Positions 1 to 9,477 of a stretch of DNA of 64,000 nucleotides are shown here, piece after piece; position 1 is the stretch's first letter; every line of letters starts with the position of its first letter. The notes beneath the pieces were generated by a model that was not told the origin of the DNA, made no database searches, and saw only the letters and a list, made by a program, of their open reading frames with translations. The translations under genes and the position numbers were made by a program. Origin of the DNA: Saprospiraceae bacterium. Lineage in GTDB: Bacteria; Bacteroidota; Bacteroidia; Chitinophagales; Saprospiraceae. The stretch is taken from contig JAHDIE010000003.1 of assembly GCA_020630955.1 (NCBI GenBank), positions 121,663 through 185,662 of the forward strand, read 5' to 3'.

Positions 1-1477
1 GAATATTTCCAGTATTGATCTCTAATTGGTTGGTGTTAGTATTTATCTTTTTATTTTTTTCTTGATAGACTTCCCGTCCATCCAAACTTACAATGGTAAA
101 GTCTGCATCGAAAGCTTCTGCACTATTAATTCTTATCTGAAGAGATTCGCCTTCATTGATTGGGTTAGGGTAGACTTGAATTTCTGCAATTTCATTGAGG
201 TTTTCTACACTAGAAAACACATCACCTGTCAATAATACTTTTGGACTAGTTCTTACACATGTTGATGTTTCATTGTAAGGCGCAACGACCCAAAAATAAG
301 TTTCATTTGGTAGTAAGTCGTCAACAAAAAGCTTTGGTTCACTGGTGACATAACTATGATTGGTAGTACTACTACTGATCTCGACAACATAAGATTCTGC
401 ATTGGGTACAGCCGTCCATTCAAAATTTATTGAGTTATAAGTTGACGCCATGCTACCAGGAGCAACTATGGTTGGAGTTTCGGTTATTTCATTTAGATTT
501 GGAATGTATGAGCTTCTGAGAAAATCTCTAGCTGGAGAATTGAAATCAGCCATCATTAAATCCAATTGACCTTCTGAAAAATGCTTCCCATTACAAGAAT
601 AATAACTCATGATATTACGAGTATCTGGGAGGACTACAGCTCCATCTGAATCCATAATATCTCTGATTATAGTACATCCTGAAGAAATGTTGTTGGATGG
701 ATCATTGTCAGTGTCAGGAATAGAAAAAGGGAAGTTGTAATCTGCAGGTGTATCACAAAGCATATCTCCTGCAGTTTCACAATTTCCTGCTGTTCTACTA
801 ACCAATTCTACGGCCGATCCTCCGACGCTACTTATCGTTAATGGGTTACCTTGAACTTGGGGATTATATTGAACACCTTCCCAACCGTAGAAGGTGTGAT
901 CTAGACTTAAATAATGTCCTAATTCATGCTCTAGTGTTTCTGTCGAATCAATGACCTCTTTTTTTCTTAACACAATATAGTCTCGCTCTTGATTGCCAAA
1001 TGGAGGAGCATAGAATCCTAATGTTGTCCCATCACCGGGTATATTGCCAGTACTTGCATTTTCAGTAATAAAAATATCCACTGCGTTTCCACTTTTTTCT
1101 GCTACCATAGGAGCCTCATTGGTAATTGGATCTAATAAAATTCCAGTGTTGTCAATGCTGCCAAATCCTTGAGAAATGTATGGGATAATGTCATACTTGC
1201 CATATTCTCTTTTAAGACGACACATCATGTCTAGAATTGAAGTAATATTCACTTTTTCACTTCCATCAGTTTTTCCAACTCTATGAAATTTTATAGGTAA
1301 ATATATAGTCTCTTGGCTTCGACCATTTTCAACGATATACTTCTTATTGGTCTTGATTCGCTCTCTAAACTCTTCGTTTGAAACTGTTCCGCACTTTCCT
1401 CTAGGATGGTGCTGTTGAGCAGTAGCAAGCCCAAAAAACATAACCATCAAAAAGATGGAAATTATCGATTTTTTCAT
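1..1477 (-). CDS. Secreted pappalysin-like (M43) zinc metalloprotease with FN3 and T9SS tail, C-terminus cut by window edge
   Basis: The minus frame is open from the ATG at 1477 to the left edge (about 492 codons), so the stop lies outside. It begins with a signal peptide (MKKSIISIFLMVMFFGLATA). Near residue 184 is the metzincin zinc site HELGHYLSLDH (HExxHxxxxxH). A Met-turn-like NIMSYYSC follows near residue 288, with the M43-type CDTPADYNF segment between them. A fibronectin-III-like domain comes next (WTAVPNAESYVVEI, then ETYFWVVAPYN). The last visible ~60 residues look like a type IX secretion sorting domain (VYPNPINEGESL, then VSLDGREVY). The inferred role is a secreted or surface-attached endopeptidase exported by T9SS. 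A TAnnTTTG-like box on the minus strand (1494-1501) lies just upstream. Only the exact subfamily is uncertain. Confidence 0.88.
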   Translation of the reverse strand, partial: MKKSIISIFLMVMFFGLATAQQHHPRGKCGTVSNEEFRERIKTNKKYIVENGRSQETIYLPIKFHRVGKTDGSEKVNITSILDMMCRLKREYGKYDIIPYISQGFGSIDNTGILLDPITNEAPMVAEKSGNAVDIFITENASTGNIPGDGTTLGFYAPPFGNQERDYIVLRKKEVIDSTETLEHELGHYLSLDHTFYGWEGVQYNPQVQGNPLTISSVGGSAVELVSRTAGNCETAGDMLCDTPADYNFPFSIPDTDNDPSNNISSGCTIIRDIMDSDGAVVLPDTRNIMSYYSCNGKHFSEGQLDLMMADFNSPARDFLRSSYIPNLNEITETPTIVAPGSMASTYNSINFEWTAVPNAESYVVEISSSTTNHSYVTSEPKLFVDDLLPNETYFWVVAPYNETSTCVRTSPKVLLTGDVFSSVENLNEIAEIQVYPNPINEGESLQIRINSAEAFDADFTIVSLDGREVYQEKNKKINTNTNQLEINTGNI

Positions 1478-1530
1478 CAAATAAAATTTTCAACAAATGT
1501 ATATTAATCTTTATAAGTTTTGAATAATAT

Positions 1531-2844
1531 CTACCTGCTTTTGTCTTTTAAGTCTATTATAAGTGCAGTTTTTGTGTATTTGTCCAACTTTAAGCCATAA
1601 TCTATCTCCATACCTGGTATAATTATCTGATGGTGATGATCAATAAGTATATATTCCTTTGCTCTAAATTTGCTTGGAATTTTAAGTTTTTGTAGGAATT
1701 TACCTATCTCCGTTGTTTTCCCTTTTAGCCCAAAAGCTTTAAATTTTTCATTGTTTTGAGCTAACCTTAGGTGGAGAGGAAATTCAATCTTATCAAAATC
1801 AACGATTAGGCTTGAGCTTTTTTTGTGAGCACTCTGGTAAGCTTCCCTTGACAATGAAAGAATTCTATGGTCGAATGGAAGCTCATTTTCTGAAATTACG
1901 TTAAGATTTTTTTGAATTTGATCCTTTTTGCCAACAAACAGATGTGAGTGCGTTTTTTGCGCAATAAAAAGATCGCTTTCTATGTAAGATGATGGATTCT
2001 TACTTGCTAACAAATCACGAACCTGAGTATGTAACAGCCCGTATTCTTTGTTTAGGAATTTCTCTAAAATATAATTTCCATTTTGCTCAGATAAAATTCC
2101 TAAATCAAAGTTACTGTAATGATAATTTGCAATATTGTTGGATTGTTCTTTTTTGAAATTTTTGACTTTCTCAAGGATAAAATCATATAATACAGATTTT
2201 TCTTTCTTCTGCCTTTCGGCAAATTTGTTAATCCTGTTTTTAAAATTGGGAAATCTATCTGACAATTTTGGAATGATTACATTTCTAAGAAAATTACGAT
2301 CATAAACATTTGACAAATTACTTTTATCTTCTCGAAATTGGATGTCATTTGCGGAAGCATAGTCAATAATAGACTGTTTTGCGAAATCAAGCATTGGTCT
2401 TAAAATGAAATTACGTATCGAGTCTATGCGTTGGATAGAATATCCTTTAAATATACTTAGCAATATGGTCTCCAACTGATCTTCTGAGTGATGAGCCAAA
2501 GCGACATAATCGTAGTTGTTTTCTTTTTTGATTTTCGCAAAGAAATCAAATCGTATATATCGAGCCCACTCCTGCATATTTTGATTTTCATTTTTAATTG
2601 CGAGATGTTTAAAAAATTCAATGTTATGGATAGCGCAGTAATTTTGGACCAATCGAGCGTCTTGGTTTGAGTCTTCTCCTCTCAATTGGTAATTGATATG
2701 TGCAACACCAATATTAAAACCTAAATTTTTAAATAGATCCAACATAACCATTGAATCAATACCACCGCTCACCCCGCATAAAACCTTTTGGGACTTTTCT
2801 ATGTTATTATGTTTAATCCATCCGGAAAAATGCTGCTCTAACAT
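1531..2844 (-). CDS. tilS: tRNA(Ile)-lysidine synthetase
   Basis: TilS adenylates C34 of tRNA-Ile(CAU) and attaches lysine, switching decoding from AUG to AUA. The 437-residue protein has the N-type ATP-pyrophosphatase P-loop SGGIDS at residues 26-31, followed by the family's AHINYQLRG, ALAHHSEDQLET and FLRNVIIPKL segments. The C-terminal third matches the TilS tRNA-binding extension (FLQKLKIPSKFRAKEYILI). Length is normal for the family. It sits alone on the minus strand, divergent from the lipoprotein gene at 2896 with about 50 bp between them. Essential and ordinary. Confidence 0.95.
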   Translation of the reverse strand: MLEQHFSGWIKHNNIEKSQKVLCGVSGGIDSMVMLDLFKNLGFNIGVAHINYQLRGEDSNQDARLVQNYCAIHNIEFFKHLAIKNENQNMQEWARYIRFDFFAKIKKENNYDYVALAHHSEDQLETILLSIFKGYSIQRIDSIRNFILRPMLDFAKQSIIDYASANDIQFREDKSNLSNVYDRNFLRNVIIPKLSDRFPNFKNRINKFAERQKKEKSVLYDFILEKVKNFKKEQSNNIANYHYSNFDLGILSEQNGNYILEKFLNKEYGLLHTQVRDLLASKNPSSYIESDLFIAQKTHSHLFVGKKDQIQKNLNVISENELPFDHRILSLSREAYQSAHKKSSSLIVDFDKIEFPLHLRLAQNNEKFKAFGLKGKTTEIGKFLQKLKIPSKFRAKEYILIDHHHQIIIPGMEIDYGLKLDKYTKTALIIDLKDKSR

Positions 2845-2895
2845 CGAAAAATATTATATATTTAAACTGTTTATATTCTTATTGTAAATAATCCC

Positions 2896-3438
2896 ATGAA
2901 AATAAGCAACTATATTACATTAGTAACATGCACAGTATTACTTTCTTGCTGTGGATCAAATGTTAATTCTTCTAAGCATACAAATTCTAACAATATTGCG
3001 GAGGCAAGTCCTGTAAATATTGATAAACCAGCAAATCCTAAGATGCGATCTCAGGCTTTAAGCATCCTTGCTCATCGAATTAAAAATTATCCAGAAACCT
3101 ATGCGGTTGTCGAAGCTGGTGTTTTAACTTATGAATTTGTGCATGATGGCCGCAAAATTTCTAAAAAAGGAGAATATGAAGGATCTTGGATCGATTATAA
3201 GGACGATTTTACTTATGATTACGGTAACTATGATGAGATTGATGGTTCTGGACGATATCATTTTAGGTCAGATATAAACCAACTTGTTATGATTGATAAT
3301 AATAAAAATCAGAATCCTCAGGAATGGGATGTAAAGATTGCTGGCGATGTATTAATCCTTGTTGGGACAAGTACTTATGGCAACAATGCCTATCAAATGA
3401 AATTACAAAGAAAAAACACGAAGCCACAAAAAAAATAA
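2896..3438 (+). CDS. Small lipoprotein of unknown function
   Basis: The 180-residue product has a lipoprotein signal: a hydrophobic stretch ending LLSC with Cys at 18/19. A Ser/Asn-rich linker follows, then a compact domain rich in Tyr, Asp and Gly (YEGSWIDYKDDFTYDYGNYD). The C-terminus is basic (QRKNTKPQKK). No enzymatic motif was recognised. The domain pattern (baseline expression, glycine turns, beta-like alternation) resembles small lipocalin-like or copper-resistance-like lipoproteins, but this is only an impression. It is divergent from tilS and convergent with mltG, so it is probably monocistronic. Confidence 0.75.
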   Translation: MKISNYITLVTCTVLLSCCGSNVNSSKHTNSNNIAEASPVNIDKPANPKMRSQALSILAHRIKNYPETYAVVEAGVLTYEFVHDGRKISKKGEYEGSWIDYKDDFTYDYGNYDEIDGSGRYHFRSDINQLVMIDNNKNQNPQEWDVKIAGDVLILVGTSTYGNNAYQMKLQRKNTKPQKK

Positions 3439-3487
3439 GCTTCCTAAATCCGTCAAATTACTCAAATCAAAATTACAAGGCAGTTTA

Positions 3488-4519
3488 TCATCTTCTGATA
3501 CCTCTATTATTTAACCAGTTTTGGTATTTTCTTGCATTTAGATTGTGAGCACTAAGGTTTTTTGCAAAATCATGTCTTCCTGAATTATCTGGCCTAGCAC
3601 AGAAATATAAAAATGAATGATCTTCTGCATTTAATACTGCGTCGACGGTACTGTTGTCTGGTAAGTAAATAGGGCCCGGCGGAAGCCCCTCGTATTTATA
3701 TGTATTGTAGGGACTGTCAAATTTAAGGTGTTTATTCAACACACGACGTATCGAAAAATCTCCTACTGCATATACAACTGTAGGATCAGCTTGTAGAAGT
3801 ATTCCACGTTCAAGACGATTGAGATAGACTCCTGCAACCCTGCTTTTTTCATCTGCCACCAATGTTTCTTTTTCGACTATTGAAGCAAGAATGCAAACCT
3901 CAGTTGGATTAAGATTAAGTTGCTTAGCTTTCTCAATTCGATTATTTTTGCTCCAAAATTTTTCCTTCTCATTCAACAATTTCTTGACCAAAGTTGGAAT
4001 GGATGTATTCCAATAAATTTCGTATGTATTTGGTAAAAACTGGCACATAAGTTCATCCTTACTAATTGACAATGAATCTAAAAAACTACTTGAGTACAAG
4101 TACTTATGCAATGAACTACTGTCTGATTCAATTTGAGAGGCAATGGCACCAATCAGTTCTTCGAAAGTTCGAAAATTATTGAAGGTTAGCTTGACGGGTT
4201 TTTGTTTTCCCAATCTTAGATGTTGGATCAGTTCACGATTGCTCCAGTTGTTTTTGATCTCATACAATCCAGGCTTGATTTTTTGTTGGTCATATTTCAT
4301 TAATTTCGAAGTTAGCTCAAAGCTAGACTTGTTTGTAATAAAATTATTTTTGATCAGAGTACTTTTTAATTGCTCGAAATTACAATTGGATGGTATGTAA
4401 AGATCTGCTTTCTCGGAACTCAGGATTATATTAGGTGCCCAGATAGCATGGTAGAAATAATAAGAGGCGGTGCCAAGCAATAACATAATAACAAAGAGGA
4501 TAGATACAAGCTTTTTCAT
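3488..4519 (-). CDS. mltG: Endolytic murein transglycosylase MltG (YceG-like)
   Basis: MltG cleaves nascent glycan strands in the periplasm and sets glycan chain length. The 343-residue protein has one N-terminal transmembrane helix, a LysM-like region, then the YceG catalytic core. The core includes ILASIVEKET (catalytic Glu, residues about 210-218), GVYLNRL, LQADPTVVYA, SPYNTYKYEGLPPGPI and the C-terminal DNSGRHDFAKNLSAHN. All expected signature segments are present and the length is normal. It starts 5 bp downstream of panB on the same strand, so the two are probably cotranscribed. Confidence 0.93.
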   Translation of the reverse strand: MKKLVSILFVIMLLLGTASYYFYHAIWAPNIILSSEKADLYIPSNCNFEQLKSTLIKNNFITNKSSFELTSKLMKYDQQKIKPGLYEIKNNWSNRELIQHLRLGKQKPVKLTFNNFRTFEELIGAIASQIESDSSSLHKYLYSSSFLDSLSISKDELMCQFLPNTYEIYWNTSIPTLVKKLLNEKEKFWSKNNRIEKAKQLNLNPTEVCILASIVEKETLVADEKSRVAGVYLNRLERGILLQADPTVVYAVGDFSIRRVLNKHLKFDSPYNTYKYEGLPPGPIYLPDNSTVDAVLNAEDHSFLYFCARPDNSGRHDFAKNLSAHNLNARKYQNWLNNRGIRR

Positions 4520-4524
4520 TGCAG

Positions 4525-5343
4525 CTAATACTGTTCTTTTTCAGATGGAAAATCTCTTTTTTTAACGTCGGTTATATATTGTTCCACAGCCCCTTTTACT
4601 TCGCCATACAGATCTAGGTATCGCCTTAGAAACCTTGGATTGAACTCTTTTGTGATTCCTAAAAGGTCATGAGAAACAAGGACTTGACCATCCGCATGTT
4701 TTCCTGCGCCAATTCCAATGGTAGGAATTTTTAAAGTTTCAGATGCTAATTTACCAAGCTCTGCTGGAATTTTTTCTAACACAATCCCAAAACAACCAGC
4801 TTGCTCTAACAGTTGAGCATCTTTGATGAGTTGAGCAGCTTCAGCTTCTTCTTTGGCTCTTACTGTATAGGTGCCAAATTTATAAATGGATTGAGGAGTT
4901 AATCCTAAATGACCCATTACCGGAACGCCAGCTTTCAAAATTCTACTAATAGAGTCCAAAATCATCTCACCTCCTTCCAATTTGACTGCATGGGCTCCAC
5001 TTTCTTTCATAATCCTTATGGCACTTTTTAAAGCTTTTTTGGAGTCTCCTTGATAAGTTCCAAAAGGTAAATCAACAACAATTAAAGCTCTTTTTACTCC
5101 TCGCACTACAGATTGAGCATGATAGATCATTTGATCCAATGTTATTGGAAGAGTTGTTTCATGACCTGCCATCACATTTGAAGCAGAATCTCCAACCAAG
5201 ATCACATCTATTCCTGCATCATCAAAAATTCTTGCCATGCTATAGTCATAGGCAGTAATCATTGAAATAGGCTGACCTTCGTTTTTCATTCCTTGCAGAA
5301 TATGGGTCGTAACCCGTTTAACTTGTTTTTTTGCTACTGACAT
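4525..5343 (-). CDS. panB: 3-methyl-2-oxobutanoate hydroxymethyltransferase
   Basis: PanB transfers a hydroxymethyl group from 5,10-methylene-THF to 2-oxoisovalerate, giving ketopantoate, the first committed step of pantothenate and CoA synthesis. The 272-residue protein has the family motifs [54 protein letters not shown] and [18 protein letters not shown], which include the Mg-binding Asp and Glu residues. Length is typical. It is the first gene of a probable panB-mltG unit. The substrate comes from the branched-chain amino acid route, to which ilvE in this window also belongs. Confidence 0.96.
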   Translation of the reverse strand: MSVAKKQVKRVTTHILQGMKNEGQPISMITAYDYSMARIFDDAGIDVILVGDSASNVMAGHETTLPITLDQMIYHAQSVVRGVKRALIVVDLPFGTYQGDSKKALKSAIRIMKESGAHAVKLEGGEMILDSISRILKAGVPVMGHLGLTPQSIYKFGTYTVRAKEEAEAAQLIKDAQLLEQAGCFGIVLEKIPAELGKLASETLKIPTIGIGAGKHADGQVLVSHDLLGITKEFNPRFLRRYLDLYGEVKGAVEQYITDVKKRDFPSEKEQY

Positions 5344-5461
5344 AGATCTAATTTAAAGCTTGCAATATAGGAAATACCCTTGATTTCTGGTTAATCGATT
5401 CCATAACGACAAAATTGAGAATTAATCAAATAAGCGAAGCTCACATAATGCCAAAATCACT

Positions 5462-5469
5462 TATGTTTG
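5462..5469 (+). promoter_or_regulatory. Candidate -7 box (TAnnTTTG) immediately before the start codon
   Basis: TATGTTTG matches the Bacteroidota -7 element and ends 4 nt before the ATG at 5474. No TTG is found 19-21 nt further upstream, so only half the promoter signature is present. If functional, transcription would begin at or very near the start codon. Confidence 0.25.
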
Positions 5470-5473
5470 CAAC

Positions 5474-6460
5474 ATGAAAATGAAGATTTTAATGCTTTTC
5501 GCGTTTTGTACCATGATATCATGTGACAATGACCTTGTTTTAACAGATGAGTATAAGGATATACCAGTTGTTTATGGCGTATTATCCTTGCCAGGCAGCG
5601 AACAATTCATTAGAATCGAAAAGGGATTCATCGATCCAATGACCTCTGGTCTTGAAATTGCAATGAATCCAGATTCCTTGTACTATCAGAATGCTGCGGT
5701 TTCAATCTTAGATAATGCAACTGGTACTGAATATCCGCTATCCATGGTGGATGGTGCTGAATTTAATTTTCCAAGAGATCCTGGAATATTTGCTACATCA
5801 CCCAACTATTTATATAAATCAGAGACCAATGCCTTTAATCCTCAGGCTGGTCAAGTATATACTTTGCAAATTAAAAGAGCAGATTTAGAAAGCTTGGTAA
5901 CTGCTAGTACAGTCATGGTGGATGTTCCTAACATTGTAAGACCAAGTCAGACCGGTGCTTCCTCACTTGATTTTAGTTATGCACAAAATACCATCTTGAA
6001 ATGGAATGGCGATGAAAATAGCGGCTTGTACGATATTGCGTTTGATATTAACTATCGTGAAAGAAATGTTTTAGATGGTGGAAACTTTGAAAATAAGTCA
6101 GTCAGGTGGTTTGTCAGATCAAATTATGAAGAAGAAACATATGAGCTTGAAGGAATTTCTTTTTATGGCGCCATGGCTAATCTTCTAAATGAGGACCCCA
6201 ATGTGATAAGAAAGTTTAAAAACCTTGACATGATTGTTGCAGCAGGAGGTCAGGAAGTGAAAGAATATGTTCGAATTGGTCAAGCAAACTCTGGATTAAC
6301 TTCATCTCAAGATATTCCTGTCTATACCAATATTTCTGAAGGAAGAGGAATTTTTTCATCAAGACAAGAAACAAGGAATAATGGGGTACCAATAACTGCA
6401 AGAACCTTGGATTCTTTAATAAATGGTATCTACACCAAACACCTGAATTTCACTGAATAG
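5474..6460 (+). CDS. Putative outer-membrane lipoprotein, DUF4249-like
   Basis: The 328-residue protein begins with a lipoprotein signal (MKMKILMLFAFCTMISC; Cys 17). The first domain carries a VVYGVLSLPGSEQFIRIEKGF segment and then beta-rich sequence, the usual composition of the accessory lipoproteins that accompany TonB-dependent receptors in Bacteroidota. No catalytic motif is visible. Unlike the DUF4249 gene at 56079, it has no receptor gene beside it. A TAnnTTTG box (TATGTTTG, 5462-5469) ends 4 nt before the ATG, which could mean a very short or absent leader. The family assignment is tentative. Confidence 0.72.
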   Translation: MKMKILMLFAFCTMISCDNDLVLTDEYKDIPVVYGVLSLPGSEQFIRIEKGFIDPMTSGLEIAMNPDSLYYQNAAVSILDNATGTEYPLSMVDGAEFNFPRDPGIFATSPNYLYKSETNAFNPQAGQVYTLQIKRADLESLVTASTVMVDVPNIVRPSQTGASSLDFSYAQNTILKWNGDENSGLYDIAFDINYRERNVLDGGNFENKSVRWFVRSNYEEETYELEGISFYGAMANLLNEDPNVIRKFKNLDMIVAAGGQEVKEYVRIGQANSGLTSSQDIPVYTNISEGRGIFSSRQETRNNGVPITARTLDSLINGIYTKHLNFTE

Positions 6461-6510
6461 ACAAAATGTCTGACTTTATGTCATTTTTTCAATGACCTAG
6501 GGTCTTTTCT

Positions 6511-6541
6511 TGCCAGATTTTCCTAATTGGCAGGTCTTTTT
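6511..6541 (+). terminator. Weak intrinsic terminator after the 5474 lipoprotein gene
   Basis: A short inverted repeat, TGCCA (6511-6515) and TGGCA (6528-6532), with a 12-nt loop is followed by TCTTTTTT (6535-6541). Just before it lies a second small hairpin, GACC-TAG-GGTC, followed by TTTTCTT. Either could end transcription from 5474-6460 before dnaK. The stems are only 4-5 bp. Confidence 0.35.
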
Positions 6542-6554
6542 AGCCTTTTGTGGC

Positions 6555-6571
6555 TTGGCACATGTATTGAC
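6555..6571 (+). promoter_or_regulatory. Possible sigma-54-like element upstream of dnaK
   Basis: TTGGCAC-N5-TTGAC has the full -24 half of a sigma-54 promoter (TGGCAC) and TTG at the right distance for the -12 half. The invariant GC of the -12 half is GA here. An overlapping TTGACA (6567-6572) with TCTAAT 18 nt downstream is an alternative sigma-70-like reading. No CIRCE element was found. The distance to the dnaK ATG is about 50 nt. Confidence 0.25.
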
Positions 6572-6620
6572 ATAAGTTATATATATAAATTCTAATAAAA
6601 ACTTAAAATATTCAATAAAC

Positions 6621-8540
6621 ATGGGTAAAATAATTGGAATAGACTTAGGTACAACCAATTCCGTAGTTGCGGTAATGGAAGGTAATGAACCAGTCGTTAT
6701 ACCAAATGAAGAAGGAAGAAGAACCACTCCTTCAATTGTTGCATTCCTCGATAATGGAGAAAGAAAAATTGGAGATCCTGCAAAAAGACAAGCGATCACC
6801 AATCCCACTAAAACCATTGCTTCAATCAAAAGGTTTATGGGTAATAGATTCTCTGAAGTAGGTGTAGAAAAGGACAGGGTAGCATACAAAGTTGTGAAAG
6901 GTGATAATGACACTGTCAGAATTGAAATCGATGATAGAAAATATACGGCTCAAGAAATTTCAGCGATGGTTCTTCAGAAAATGAAGAAGACAGCTGAAGA
7001 TTTCTTAGGGTCAGAAGTAACGGATGCGGTAATTACAGTACCAGCATATTTTAATGATTCTCAAAGACAAGCTACAAAGGAAGCAGGTGAGATCGCTGGT
7101 CTTAATGTACAACGAATTATAAATGAGCCAACAGCTGCTGCTTTGGCATACGGAATGGATAAGAAAGGACAAGAATCCACAATAGCTGTATTCGATTTAG
7201 GGGGAGGTACTTTTGATATCTCAATCTTAGAATTGGGTGATGGAGTATTTGAAGTAAAATCAACCAATGGGGATACACATTTAGGAGGAGATGATTTTGA
7301 TCAGGTTATTATTGATTGGCTAGCAGAGGGATTTAAATCTCAAGAAAACATAGATCTTAGAAAAGATCCAATGGCTCTTCAAAGACTAAAAGAGGCAGCG
7401 GAAAAAGCAAAAGTTGAGCTTTCAGGCTCTACAGAAACTGAAATTAATCTACCATATGTGACTGCTGTAGATGGTGTGCCAAAGCACTTGGTTATGAAAT
7501 TGAGCAGATCAAAATTTGAACAATTGGCTGATGAGTTGGTTCAAAGAACGCTGGAGCCTTGTAAAGAAGCTCTAAAAGATGCTGGATTAAGTACAAGTGA
7601 CATTGACGATGTTATATTAGTAGGAGGATCAACAAGAATTCCTAAAATTCAAGAAGTAGTTGAAAAATTCTTTGGAAAGAAGCCTAACAAAAGTGTAAAT
7701 CCGGATGAGGTTGTTGCCATTGGAGCTTCGATTCAAGGTGGAGTATTGAGTGGAGATGTAAAAGATGTTCTTCTATTAGATGTTACTCCATTATCAATGG
7801 GGATAGAGACAATGGGAGGAGTTTATGATGTGGTTATTGAGGCAAACTCAACCATTCCTACTAAAAAATCAAAAGTTTATTCTACTGCTGCTGACAACCA
7901 GCCTAGTGTGGAAATTCATATTTTACAAGGTGAAAGACCAATGGCTAAAGACAATAGACCAATTGGTAGATTTATTCTTGATGGTATTCCGCCAGCGATG
8001 AGAGGAATGCCACAAATCGAAGTAACTTTTGATATGGATGCTAATGGTATCTTAAATGTATCCGCAAAAGATAAAGGAACAGGAAAAGAGCAGAATATCA
8101 AAATTGAAGCTTCTACAGGATTGTCCAAAGAAGAGATTGAAAGAATGAAGAATGAAGCTGCAGCAAATGCAGAAACTGATAAGAAAGCGAAAGAAAGTGC
8201 TGATAAGATCAATCAAGCAGATGCCTTAATCTTTCAAACAGAAAAGCAGTTGAATGAGTACGGAGATAAAGTTCCTGAAGACAAGAAAGCTGCTATCGAA
8301 ACTGCTTTGACCAACCTTAAAGCTGCTCATGCAAGTAAAGATTTTGATGCCATAGATAAAGCATTAGAAGAGATGAATACGGCTTGGCAAGCTGCTAGCG
8401 AGGACATCTATAAAGCATCGCAAGAGGCCAATGCTACCTCTGGATCGACGGATGACAATGCTGCAACATCGGACGAAACAACTGATTCTAAAACGGAGGA
8501 TGTTACAGATGTTGAGTTTGAAGAAGTTGATGAGAAGTAA
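6621..8540 (+). CDS. dnaK: Molecular chaperone DnaK (Hsp70)
   Basis: ATP-dependent Hsp70 chaperone of the cytoplasm, partner of DnaJ and GrpE. The 639-residue protein shows the nucleotide-binding domain signatures GIDLGTTNS (N-terminus), [14 protein letters not shown] [12 protein letters not shown] and the [11 protein letters not shown] segment. The linker [15 protein letters not shown] follows, then the substrate-binding domain and a helical lid. The tail is acidic and ends [10 protein letters not shown], as in other bacterial DnaKs. Length is typical. It is monocistronic here: dnaJ and grpE are not adjacent, and a strong terminator follows at 8570. Confidence 0.98.
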   Translation: MGKIIGIDLGTTNSVVAVMEGNEPVVIPNEEGRRTTPSIVAFLDNGERKIGDPAKRQAITNPTKTIASIKRFMGNRFSEVGVEKDRVAYKVVKGDNDTVRIEIDDRKYTAQEISAMVLQKMKKTAEDFLGSEVTDAVITVPAYFNDSQRQATKEAGEIAGLNVQRIINEPTAAALAYGMDKKGQESTIAVFDLGGGTFDISILELGDGVFEVKSTNGDTHLGGDDFDQVIIDWLAEGFKSQENIDLRKDPMALQRLKEAAEKAKVELSGSTETEINLPYVTAVDGVPKHLVMKLSRSKFEQLADELVQRTLEPCKEALKDAGLSTSDIDDVILVGGSTRIPKIQEVVEKFFGKKPNKSVNPDEVVAIGASIQGGVLSGDVKDVLLLDVTPLSMGIETMGGVYDVVIEANSTIPTKKSKVYSTAADNQPSVEIHILQGERPMAKDNRPIGRFILDGIPPAMRGMPQIEVTFDMDANGILNVSAKDKGTGKEQNIKIEASTGLSKEEIERMKNEAAANAETDKKAKESADKINQADALIFQTEKQLNEYGDKVPEDKKAAIETALTNLKAAHASKDFDAIDKALEEMNTAWQAASEDIYKASQEANATSGSTDDNAATSDETTDSKTEDVTDVEFEEVDEK

Positions 8541-8569
8541 GACTTAGAAAAATTACAAACTTTATTTTA

Positions 8570-8594
8570 AGGCTCTCTTTTGAGAGCCTTTTTT
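8570..8594. terminator. Strong bidirectional intrinsic terminator between dnaK and 8593
   Basis: AGGCTCTC-TTTT-GAGAGCCT forms an 8-bp stem with a 4-nt loop, followed by TTTTTT on the plus strand. The stop codon of the minus gene at 8593 abuts it, so the hairpin can end both converging units. Confidence 0.85.
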
Positions 8595-8940
8595 AATTCC
8601 ATTCTTCTAAGATCATGTGCTTAAGAAAATTATCCAATCCTTTTTCTAATTTGGAATAATCACCATCTGCCTCAAATTGAATCTTGAGCTCGTGAAATAT
8701 TTTGTCAAGATCCTTTGCTGTTTTTATGTGTTCAGATTTATTCTTCATGATATAGTCTAATCTTTGATAATCAGACATCTTTTCAAACCGATTTATTACA
8801 GCATCTACAAGTAAACCGTCATATTTACTTTTGATCATGGCAATCTCTTTGATACTTAGCTCATAGTCAGCATAGGATGCGTAGAGGAGCATAAATACCA
8901 TAAATTCGTCCGAACTTCCTTTTGTGGCTGGATTTATCAT
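8593..8940 (-). CDS. Small helical protein, possibly TerB-like
   Basis: The 115-residue protein looks almost entirely alpha-helical and acidic, with no signal peptide or membrane segment. Its start (FMVFMLLYASYADYELSIKE) resembles the first helices of TerB-fold proteins (lll..ADG....E), but the acidic metal-binding pattern is incomplete, so the fold is a guess. It is the last gene of a minus-strand series 11805-8593, 54 bp downstream of the HsdR-N-like gene, and ends on the terminator shared with dnaK. It may therefore be cotranscribed with the helicase-like gene. Confidence 0.65.
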   Translation of the reverse strand: MINPATKGSSDEFMVFMLLYASYADYELSIKEIAMIKSKYDGLLVDAVINRFEKMSDYQRLDYIMKNKSEHIKTAKDLDKIFHELKIQFEADGDYSKLEKGLDNFLKHMILEEWN

Positions 8941-8994
8941 AGTCAGTTCTAAGGTACAAAAGCAAGAGGTATCTAGATGGCTTTAAACAAATTT

Positions 8995-9429
8995 TTATTG
9001 TAAAATATCTGCTAAATTGGGCATAAAATTAAATTCTTTGGTGTTGAAATCAAGTTTAGCAGCATAATGATTGATGCCATTACTAATTATCAAATTTGGA
9101 ATTTTTAAAGCTTGATTATAAAGGGATATTTGTTCAAAAACACTTGTATTCAATGGGATATTAAATGCTTTGAATTCAAATAATGATACAGGTTTATGAT
9201 CTTTAGAATAAACCAATAAATCAAATCTTCTTCTTTTATCAAAGACTATAAATTGCTTTTCTACAGATATTAATTTTTTGGATACGTTATACTTCCTGAA
9301 TAAAAGCTGAATCCAACACTGTCGTATGATCTCTTCAGGTTGAATTACTAAGTATTTTCTTCTAATTTCACAAAAGATTTTTTTCTCACTTTCTATGATC
9401 TGAAATTTCAAATACTCCTTCATAGACAT
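8995..9429 (-). CDS. Stand-alone HsdR-N-like PD-(D/E)XK nuclease-fold protein
   Basis: The 144-residue protein resembles the HSDR_N_2 family: the N-terminal nuclease domain of type I restriction R subunits found as a free protein in Bacteroidota. The core is RRRFDLLVY (motif D) followed about 15 residues later by LFEFKAF (E-x-K), preceded by a helix with a conserved Arg-Gln (EEIIRQCWIQLL). The PD-(D/E)XK residues are therefore present and could bind metal. There is no helicase, methylase or specificity subunit nearby. It lies 48 bp downstream of the 775-residue helicase-like gene on the same strand, and probable cotranscription suggests the two act together. Confidence 0.82.
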   Translation of the reverse strand: MSMKEYLKFQIIESEKKIFCEIRRKYLVIQPEEIIRQCWIQLLFRKYNVSKKLISVEKQFIVFDKRRRFDLLVYSKDHKPVSLFEFKAFNIPLNTSVFEQISLYNQALKIPNLIISNGINHYAAKLDFNTKEFNFMPNLADILQ

Positions 9430-9477
9430 TAGTTCTATGTGGTTTAATTCTTTGATATTTTCTGAGTTCTATAGAAA

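Noticed and set aside
2923..2936. TTACATTAGTAACAT similar to the palindrome at 15013
   Set aside because: It lies inside the coding region of the 2896 lipoprotein and its arms do not pair symmetrically around the centre as at 15013; probably chance.
6461..6620. CIRCE (HrcA) operator upstream of dnaK
   Set aside because: The TTAGCACTC-N9-GAGTGCTAA inverted repeat is not present in this gap.
6497..6913. 138-codon minus-strand frame covering the dnaK start
   Set aside because: Overlaps dnaK coding sequence and its promoter region in antisense; no signal or domain.
8995..9429. Complete type I restriction-modification locus
   Set aside because: Only the HsdR-N-like nuclease domain is present; there is no methylase, specificity subunit or motor domain with intact Walker motifs nearby.
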